Assembly (NCBI GenBank): GCA_046329575.1
Contig: JAXLUJ010000014.1
Span: 1-64,000, forward strand
DNA from: UBA1941 sp046329575
Lineage (GTDB): Bacteria; Bacteroidota; Bacteroidia; Chitinophagales; LD1
Reading direction: 5' to 3'
Length of the DNA stretch: 64,000 bases
Part shown: positions 58,148 to 64,000 of the stretch, piece after piece
Numbering within the stretch: the stretch's first letter is position 1
How the letters are laid out: each line of letters starts with the position of its first letter
Notes under the pieces: generated by a model
The model's database searches: none
What the model was told of the DNA's origin: nothing
The model's input: the letters and a program-made list of their open reading frames with translations, nothing else
Program-made: the position numbers and the translations under genes

Positions 58148-61100
58148 TTACAACCCAACGTTTACGCCAAAAGAAATGGTTCGTGCCTGGGGCGTTGCCA
58201 GGTACGTTACGCCCTGCGTGATCGGTCCCGATTTATCGCGATTAGTTTCCGGATCCCAGCCTTTGTACTTAGTTGCCGTAGCCAAATTCGTGGCCGTTAC
58301 AAATATCCGCAACGAGCGGGCCTTGAACTGATTTACAATCTTCATTGGAAAGTTATACGACAGCGAAAGTGTACGTAAACGTAAGAACGAAGCATCATGA
58401 AGATCGCGGGTTGTATTAATATCGTAATTTCGGATGAGCGATAATTTTTGAACATCGGTTTGATCGCCGGGCTTCTGCCAACGGTTCAGGGTTTCTTCAT
58501 ATTGATTGAAACCATAACCCATATTGCCTACCTGACGCTTGCCGGCATCGTCGTAAACCATATTGCCATACGAATACGTTAGGAAAATATCCAGCGAAAT
58601 TCCTTTATAACTAAAAGTGTTATTCAACCCTCCATTGAACAACGGATAAGGCCTACCCACTGCCTGACGGTATTTTACAGTAGAAGTAGCATCGGCAATC
58701 ACTTTGTTGCCTTTATCGTCATAAATCAACATATAGCCGGTTTGGGGATCAATTCCTGCATATTTAGCCAGATACCAGGTGCCAACAGGATAACCCACCA
58801 GCGCGCGGTTGTCGCCATAGTTCGTGCCGCTTACTTCCGGAACGCCACCTAAATCCAGGATTTTGTTGCGGTTCAACCCGAAGGTTACTGTTGTTTTCCA
58901 TTGAACCGGTGAATTTGGACCCAGATTATTAGAGGTAAGCATCAGCTCCACACCCATGTTCTGCATCTTACCCAAATTCTTAGCCACAGTAGTATAACCG
59001 CTGGAAGGTGAAAGCGGATAGCCTTGTACCAACATATTATAGGTGTACTCGTAATAAAAATCGAAAGATCCGCTCAAACGGCTTTTCAAAATACCGAAAT
59101 CCAACCCAACATCCGATTTCACCGTAGTTTCCCAAGTCAGATTTTTCACAGCCGTGTTATCGGGTCCGATGCCGGTTTGATTGTTATAGTTCTGCCCGCC
59201 TGAAAAACTGGAGAAGTACGCAAAGTCATCTGTAAACTCAGCATTCCCGCTGGTTCCTGCACTCAAACGAAACTTCAACAAATCGAAAACGCGCTGTTTC
59301 TGCATGAACTTTTCGTCCGATAGAATCCATCCGTATGATAATGCCGGAAAATAGCCCCACCGCTTGGTTGGTGAAAACCGAGAACTGGCATCTGCACGCA
59401 AACTCAATTGAAACAGATGACGCTTTTTGTATTGGTAAATTGCACGACCTACCACACTCACAAAACTGAATTCCCGACCGGTTCCGGCAGTGGCTCCGTC
59501 AATATATGTGCCACCGCGTGGTTCATCATATGAATCTACAGGAAACCCACGCTGACCAACGTAAGAGTATTTCTCTTTTGTGTTCGTTGCTGTAAAAACA
59601 CCTATCATTTCAAAATGGTGATTTTGTTTGAAATCTTTTGCAAACTTCAACGATCCTGCATAATTCCATGTGAGGTAGAAATTGCGGCGATCAGCAGCAG
59701 TGGCCAAACTATCGCGTGTCAATACTTTTGGAGTGTAGAAATTTTCATTCTGATAAATGAAATCAATGCCAAATTCATTTCTGAACGTAAAGTATTTTAG
59801 GAAATTGATGTTGGCATACACATTCGAAATGGTTCGCCACGATTCATTCTGATTCTTGGTCAATTCCACATCCGCCAGCGGATTCTGAATTCCGGAACGC
59901 ACCGCATCACCATCGTAGTATCTTCCTAAACTGTCTTTCAATGCATAAACCGGCAACATGCTGGATTGCGCCAATCCCAAACCACCGCTACCGCCGGCAG
60001 CGGAGTATTTATTCGTGGTTCGCGTAAGTTTGGTATTCACCCCAAAATCGAAATACTTGCTGGCGGTGTGGCTAATATTTGCGCTTAAATTGATGCGCTG
60101 AAACTTATTGTCTTTAATGAACGACTTATCATCGCGAATGCCGCCACTTACGTAAAATGTAGTTTTGGCATCGCCACCACTGAACGAAATATTGGCTTCA
60201 TTGTAATAACCCAACCGGAACATCTGATCAATCCAATTGGTATTCGCGATATCCTTCGCGCTCAAACCGCCGGGAAGGGTGTACGATTTCGGGTTGCCCC
60301 CTGATTTTACTATTTCTAAACTATCGTTGGCGTAAGCCTCATGATGTAACTTCAAATAGTCGCTTCCGTTCAGCAACTTAATCTTGTTCGCCGGCATCGA
60401 AACGCCACCGCTGTACGATACATCAATTTTAGTCTTCCCGGCCTTACCCGATTTGGTGGTAATAATGATTACCCCATTGGCACCACGCGCGCCGTAAATA
60501 GCCGTAGCTGCGGCATCTTTCAACACCTCATACGATTCAATATCAGCCGGGTTTATGGATGATAAAGGCGAAGTGTTGTAGCCCAAACGGCTTCCGGCAT
60601 CGCTGATATCAAACGCAACGATTTGCACCCCATCAATCACATACAAAGGCTCGGCGGTGTTGCTTAGTGTTTTTGTGCCGCGGATGCGCACCTGAGTAGC
60701 CGCTCCTGCCAAACCATTATCGGTGGTTACTTGCACGCCCGAGGCCTTACCCTGCAATGCCGAAGTAAAATTGTAAGCCGGGGCATCTTTCACGTCATCA
60801 CCCTTAACTGTAGCAATAGAACTGGTGAGCTCCTTTTTCACCTGCGTGCCGTAGCCCACTACCACCACTTCGTTCAGCAGCAGTTTATCTTCTTTCAATA
60901 CCACATCATTCTGAGCATTCTCGCCGGCTGTAAGCACCACCGCAATTTCTTTCGGAGAATATCCAACATATGAATACACCAAAACCTGTTTGCCCTCCGG
61001 TGCATTCTCAATTTTATAGTTGCCGTCTAAATCGGCCGCAGCGCCGGTTGAAGTGCCTTTTACTTTAACGGTAGCGCCTATCAGCCCTTCCTTGGTTTCG

Positions 61101-61201
61101 CTAAGAATTTTACCGGTGATGGTTGCCTGTCCGTATGTAAGTGTTGTTATGACACTAAGAAAAACGAGCAAAAGAGCCTGCCTTGCGTAAATCTGTTTCA
61201 T
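58148..61201 (-). CDS. SusC/RagA-family TonB-linked outer-membrane transporter
   Basis: 1017 residues: signal peptide to about 25 (TYGQ), a carboxypeptidase-regulatory-like domain (about 27-105, TITGKILSETKEGLIGATVKV, cited in part), the EVVVVGYGTQ segment that marks the SusC family, plug (about 120-225, ALQGKASGVQVTT, VRIRGTKTL, PLYVIDGVQI) and a beta-barrel ending SFGVNVGL. Energised by TonB, imports the ligand captured by the SusD lipoprotein downstream. The regulatory-type N-terminal extension that signals to anti-sigma factors (STN) is absent. A palindrome overlaps its promoter. Confidence 0.97.
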   Translation of the reverse strand: MKQIYARQALLLVFLSVITTLTYGQATITGKILSETKEGLIGATVKVKGTSTGAAADLDGNYKIENAPEGKQVLVYSYVGYSPKEIAVVLTAGENAQNDVVLKEDKLLLNEVVVVGYGTQVKKELTSSIATVKGDDVKDAPAYNFTSALQGKASGVQVTTDNGLAGAATQVRIRGTKTLSNTAEPLYVIDGVQIVAFDISDAGSRLGYNTSPLSSINPADIESYEVLKDAAATAIYGARGANGVIIITTKSGKAGKTKIDVSYSGGVSMPANKIKLLNGSDYLKLHHEAYANDSLEIVKSGGNPKSYTLPGGLSAKDIANTNWIDQMFRLGYYNEANISFSGGDAKTTFYVSGGIRDDKSFIKDNKFQRINLSANISHTASKYFDFGVNTKLTRTTNKYSAAGGSGGLGLAQSSMLPVYALKDSLGRYYDGDAVRSGIQNPLADVELTKNQNESWRTISNVYANINFLKYFTFRNEFGIDFIYQNENFYTPKVLTRDSLATAADRRNFYLTWNYAGSLKFAKDFKQNHHFEMIGVFTATNTKEKYSYVGQRGFPVDSYDEPRGGTYIDGATAGTGREFSFVSVVGRAIYQYKKRHLFQLSLRADASSRFSPTKRWGYFPALSYGWILSDEKFMQKQRVFDLLKFRLSAGTSGNAEFTDDFAYFSSFSGGQNYNNQTGIGPDNTAVKNLTWETTVKSDVGLDFGILKSRLSGSFDFYYEYTYNMLVQGYPLSPSSGYTTVAKNLGKMQNMGVELMLTSNNLGPNSPVQWKTTVTFGLNRNKILDLGGVPEVSGTNYGDNRALVGYPVGTWYLAKYAGIDPQTGYMLIYDDKGNKVIADATSTVKYRQAVGRPYPLFNGGLNNTFSYKGISLDIFLTYSYGNMVYDDAGKRQVGNMGYGFNQYEETLNRWQKPGDQTDVQKLSLIRNYDINTTRDLHDASFLRLRTLSLSYNFPMKIVNQFKARSLRIFVTATNLATATKYKGWDPETNRDKSGPITQGVTYLATPQARTISFGVNVGL

Positions 61202-61237
61202 TTCCGGGTATTAGTTGATCAGAAAATCTATTGGATT

Positions 61238-61273
61238 GCCTGTTAAAAATATAAAACAGGCTTAGAATGCAAA
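61238..61273 (-). promoter_or_regulatory. Candidate promoter and operator of the susCD pair
   Basis: On the minus strand TTTG (61273-61270), 18 bases, TATTTTTA (61251-61244), one mismatch from the -7 consensus. An inverted repeat GCCTGTT (61238-61244) / AACAGGC (61255-61261), separated by 10 bases, spans the -7 box and could bind a repressor. The ATG is at 61201, giving a leader of about 35 bases. Confidence 0.5.
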
Positions 61274-61325
61274 ACCACGCCGGCTAAACCACCTAAAAAC
61301 TAGTATCCGGAAACTGATTACGGAT

Positions 61326-61673
61326 TTATCCCTTCCCGCTCTCCCACTCTGCCGTTTTTTTGGCCAATTGTTCGGCAAAATTTTTCATCTCCTCTTTAAC
61401 GAAAGGGTTTTTAGTAGCCTTGTGATACGAATCAGCCATCGACAAAATGGTTTGAAAAAAATGAGAGTGCATTTCGTCAATCGTCATTTCTGTTGTCCAC
61501 AAATCAATTTTCAAGGTTTCCTTCTGCACCGCATCCCAAATGGAAACCATGATGCTCTTGCAATCACGCAATTCTGAATTGCTGGCGTCAGTTGCCTGCC
61601 ATTTAATGTCGAGCGGCACATTGGCCTCATTCAAGGTAACCCTGAAACGTATGTCTGATTGTTTATTTGCCAC
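61326..61673 (-). CDS. gldC: Gliding motility protein GldC
   Basis: 115 residues. GldC family blocks are DIRFRVTLNEANVPLDIKW (cited here in 19 residues), SIWDAVQKETLKIDLWTTEM, DEMHSHFFQTI and NPFVKEEMKNFAEQL. GldC is a small cytoplasmic protein associated with Bacteroidota gliding; it is not essential for T9SS but improves gliding in F. johnsoniae, and it occurs in non-gliders too. It lies 20 bp after the thioredoxin-like gene on the same strand. No gldB or other gld gene is in the window. Confidence 0.9.
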   Translation of the reverse strand: MANKQSDIRFRVTLNEANVPLDIKWQATDASNSELRDCKSIMVSIWDAVQKETLKIDLWTTEMTIDEMHSHFFQTILSMADSYHKATKNPFVKEEMKNFAEQLAKKTAEWESGKG

Positions 61674-61693
61674 AGTAGTATTTTAAAAAGTTC

Positions 61694-62299
61694 TTAATTC
61701 AATTCCCACGATTTTACCATTGCAGTAAATTCTTCCTGCAAACTTTTGGTAGCGTCCTGATCATACCATTCGTGAATCAACTTCACTTTCTGCCCAAATG
61801 ACAACGACGGATCTTTAAGTTTCACCATCGCAATATCCTGCAATGCTTTTGGCCGCGGCCCCCAAACGGCTATCACTTCATTTTGAGCATTCAAACACAC
61901 CAGTTTGGGAATCGAGTAACTGCCGTTGGTGAGGAATTGCGCTAAAACCTCCTGATGACTATCGCTCAACAACACACAAAAACGTATGTTTTCGTTACAT
62001 GCTGCCAACACCTGCAGCGCAGGAACACTTTGGGAAGCATCGCCACACCAGGGTTCCGTTAATACCATCCACGTCATCGGCTCGGTAAACCGGCTCAGTG
62101 CATTGTACAACTTAGTATCAACCGTCATATGCGCCGAAATGCGTTTCATCCGTTCCAGATTCTGAGTAGTATAACGCAACATTTTTTCGTCGCGGTATTT
62201 TTCCGGCCGGTCTTCATGATTCACAATATCCTCAGTAAGCTTCAGATATTGATTCCACGACAAGGTTTCATTCAATATTTTGGTACCAATAGTTTTCAC
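61694..62299 (-). CDS. Thioredoxin-fold protein with a single active-site cysteine
   Basis: 201 residues, no signal peptide. An N-terminal helical part (1-70) precedes a thioredoxin domain with MTWMVLTEPWCGDASQSVPAL, where WCGD (Cys85) stands at the CXXC position but the second Cys is Asp, so ordinary disulfide exchange is unlikely. Later it has the fold's cis-Pro segment YSIPKLVCLN. Such proteins are common in Bacteroidota and unnamed. First of a two-gene unit with gldC; joint regulation suggests but does not show a link to motility or surface assembly. Confidence 0.85.
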   Translation of the reverse strand: MKTIGTKILNETLSWNQYLKLTEDIVNHEDRPEKYRDEKMLRYTTQNLERMKRISAHMTVDTKLYNALSRFTEPMTWMVLTEPWCGDASQSVPALQVLAACNENIRFCVLLSDSHQEVLAQFLTNGSYSIPKLVCLNAQNEVIAVWGPRPKALQDIAMVKLKDPSLSFGQKVKLIHEWYDQDATKSLQEEFTAMVKSWELN

Positions 62300-62400
62300 A
62301 GCTGCCGAAATTAAATATTAATCCACAACCACCGAATAATCCTATTTTCATTGCTCCGCTCTAACCCGCACTTTCAATTTTACATTTTCAATTCGTTACT

Positions 62401-63381
62401 ATGGAATACCGCCGTTTAGGAAACACCGGACTTCAGATCAGCGCTTTATCTTTGGGTAGCTGGGTCACTTTTGGCAGCCAAATCAGCGATGATGTGGCCG
62501 AACAATTAATGATCAAAGCCTATGAAGGCGGTGTGAATTTTTTCGATAATGCTGAAGCTTATGCTTCCGGGAAATCGGAGATAGTGATGGGCAACATTCT
62601 TAAAAAAGTTAATTGGGACCGCAGCACTTATCTCATTTCCAGCAAGGTGTTCTGGGGAGGTACATTGCCTAATCAAAAAGGGCTGATGCGTAAGCATATA
62701 CTGGAAGCCTGCGATGCAGCCTTACGCCGTTTCCAAACCGAATATCTCGACCTGTTCTTCTGTCACCGGCCCGATATTCACACGCCCATTGTAGAAACAG
62801 TGCGCGCTATGGACCATTTGATACGTCAGGGAAAAATAATGTATTGGGGAACTTCGGAATGGTCGGCACAGCAAATCACCGAAGCGCATTACTGGGCCGA
62901 GCGCCATCATCTTACGCCTCCCGTTATGGAACAGCCGCAGTACAACATGTTTGAACGCAAAAAAGTGGAGCGCGATTATCTGCCGTTGTATAAAACCTTT
63001 GGTTTAGGCACTACCATTTGGTCGCCATTAGCATCCGGACTACTCACCGGGAAATACACCAATGAAATTCCTGCCGATTCGCGGTTGAACCTTCAAAATA
63101 TGTTGTGGCTGAAAGATCGCGCGATGGGCGAAACCGAAAAGCACGATAAGGTTCGGCAATTAGATGCATTGGCTAAAGAAATGGGATTGCCGCTGTTGCA
63201 CATGGCGTTATGCTGGTGCTTGAAAAATCCTAACGTTTCCACTGTTATTCTGGGTGCATCCAAAGTGGCCCAATTAGAAGAAAATCTAAAATGCCTGGAA
63301 TACTTACCACAACTAACTATGGATGTGATGGAGCGCATCGAAACCATTTTGGGCAATACGCCGGTTGTTGCGGAATACTAA
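62401..63381 (+). CDS. Aldo/keto reductase (KCNAB-like)
   Basis: 326 residues, a TIM barrel with the tetrad Asp49 and Tyr54 (FFDNAEAYASGKSE), Lys82 (LISSKVFWGG) and His122 (DLFFCHRPD). The NADPH segment is TTIWSPLASGLLTGKY and the family end block is NVSTVILGASKVAQLEENL. The sequence is close to the voltage-gated potassium-channel beta subunit / YghZ branch; it reduces aldehydes or ketones with NADPH. It is divergent from the thioredoxin-like gene 101 bp away. Substrate unknown. Confidence 0.93.
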   Translation: MEYRRLGNTGLQISALSLGSWVTFGSQISDDVAEQLMIKAYEGGVNFFDNAEAYASGKSEIVMGNILKKVNWDRSTYLISSKVFWGGTLPNQKGLMRKHILEACDAALRRFQTEYLDLFFCHRPDIHTPIVETVRAMDHLIRQGKIMYWGTSEWSAQQITEAHYWAERHHLTPPVMEQPQYNMFERKKVERDYLPLYKTFGLGTTIWSPLASGLLTGKYTNEIPADSRLNLQNMLWLKDRAMGETEKHDKVRQLDALAKEMGLPLLHMALCWCLKNPNVSTVILGASKVAQLEENLKCLEYLPQLTMDVMERIETILGNTPVVAEY

Positions 63382-63459
63382 AAATTTCAATAGCAATTCT
63401 AATTGACGTAATTTCAGAAAAAAAACTGCTTTATTTTTGGGATCACAAAACCATTTGGT

Positions 63460-63855
63460 ATGGGACTAACCTATTCAAAAATCATATTAAGCAATCCACG
63501 TCGTACCGATTTGGGAACAGTGGAATTGACTTCACTGGTTGACACCGGTGCACTCACGCTTTGCATCCCGCAGCATATTGCCGATCGGCTGGAATTAGAA
63601 GAGTTAGATAAAAGGCTGGTGGTGATTGCCGATGGCACCTCCCGGCTAGTTCCTTATGTGGGACCAATTCGTATTGATGTGGGCAACCGGTTTTGTTTTA
63701 CCGGAGCGCTGATTTTAGGAAATGAAACACTGCTTGGCGCTATCCCTATGGAAGAATTGGATGTGATAGTGCATCCCTCCACACAGCGATTGATGCCCAA
63801 TCCACTGCATCCAAATAAGCCGGGATATACTATAAAATGTAGCAGTTTGGGTTAG
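63460..63855 (+). CDS. Retropepsin-like (clan AA) aspartic protease
   Basis: 131 residues: a single aspartic-protease lobe with the active-site LVDTGALTLCIP (Asp28), the flap-like LVVIADGTSRLVPY and the hydrophobic-hydrophobic-Gly segment ALILGNETLLGAIP. A dimer of two such lobes would form one active site. No signal peptide. Single-domain members are common in bacteria and their substrates are mostly unknown. A perfect -7 box TATTTTTG lies at 63432-63439. The next gene on the other strand is the end of a cyclase. Confidence 0.87.
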   Translation: MGLTYSKIILSNPRRTDLGTVELTSLVDTGALTLCIPQHIADRLELEELDKRLVVIADGTSRLVPYVGPIRIDVGNRFCFTGALILGNETLLGAIPMEELDVIVHPSTQRLMPNPLHPNKPGYTIKCSSLG

Positions 63856-63900
63856 AAGATGCTACCAACTATGCTTTGAATTGCTATTGATTTTGTTTTC

Positions 63901-64000
63901 CTAATACCACTTCCTTTCTACAAAATACATATCCACTTCGCCTTTGTTCTTGGCCATTACTTTTCCGCGATACTCGCAATGAAACTGTTCTTTTACAAGT
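63901..64000 (-). CDS. C-terminal end of a second class III nucleotide cyclase, start outside the window
   Basis: The right edge enters a minus-strand frame that ends in TAG at 63901-63903. The visible 32 residues read LVKEQFHCEYRGKVMAKNKG followed by EVDMYFVERKWY. This matches the end of class III cyclases and aligns with the end of the TPR-cyclase at 27446-29176 (FKCTYRGEIDAKNKGKLKMFFV): F-C-YRG, AKNKG and M-FV are shared. Everything upstream, including the catalytic residues, lies outside the window. Confidence 0.75.
   Translation of the reverse strand, partial: LVKEQFHCEYRGKVMAKNKGEVDMYFVERKWY

Overview
The window reads as one contiguous chromosomal piece of a Bacteroidota bacterium, most like a Chitinophagales/Sphingobacteriales-type glider. 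The reasons are a SusC/SusD pair, the gliding gene gldC, a giant SprB-type repeat adhesin, a type IX secretion (T9SS) sorting tail, a bacillithiol gene (bshC), the gene order rplM-rpsI-rpsB-tsf, and several promoters matching the Bacteroidota primary-sigma consensus (TTG, about 19 bases, TAnnTTTG). I saw no tRNA, rRNA, CRISPR array, transposase or prophage gene. Species cannot be named from this.

Layout. 1-6255 (minus): 5' two thirds or less of a giant surface protein, with a choice-of-anchor-L type N-terminus and then at least 22 SprB repeats running off the left edge. 6.5-19.2 kb: a T9SS-exported esterase, a prolyl-iminopeptidase-like lipoprotein, GAPDH, a coiled-coil membrane protein, a deoxynucleoside kinase, two OmpA-type proteins, an acyl carrier protein, a pentapeptide-repeat protein and the ribosomal operon. 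19.5-29.2 kb: small envelope proteins, a NodU/TobZ-type carbamoyltransferase, a histidine kinase, two unrecognised proteins, an ECF sigma factor, a pair of paralogous small anchored proteins and a TPR-adenylate cyclase. 29.2-33.3 kb (minus): a compact four-gene operon encoding an outer-membrane channel, a Rieske protein, an imelysin and a di-haem oxidoreductase. 33.4-46.8 kb: bshC, rimO, a large conserved protein of unknown role, YqgE, a PaaK-like ligase, lgt, a lysophospholipase-like/YhhN pair, an H1-tailed phasin-like protein, an ABC1 kinase and a GNAT. 47.1-52.5 kb (minus): a four-gene glycan cassette (YfhO, GT4, LmbE-type deacetylase, LpxD-like acyltransferase). 52.7-64 kb: a 1349-residue PAS-rich kinase, the SusCD pair, gldC with a thioredoxin-like gene, an aldo/keto reductase, a retropepsin-like protein, and the C-terminus of a second class III cyclase at the right edge.

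How parts work together. Much of the window is envelope biology: surface adhesion and gliding (SprB-like, gldC), export and lipoprotein maturation (lgt, T9SS tail, many lipoboxes), nutrient import (SusCD; the imelysin/di-haem operon, probably metal related) and glycan or lipid remodelling. Signalling is by orphan kinases, an ECF sigma factor and class III cyclases. Between genes there are two notable non-coding classes: degenerate period-7 tandem repeats, and GC-rich hairpin elements that share short words with each other.

The best candidates for something undescribed are the deacetylase/acyltransferase glycan cassette (47143-52498), the channel-Rieske-imelysin-di-haem operon (29171-33285), the paralogous pair beside the sigma factor and cyclase (26493-27396), and the two intergenic repeat classes.
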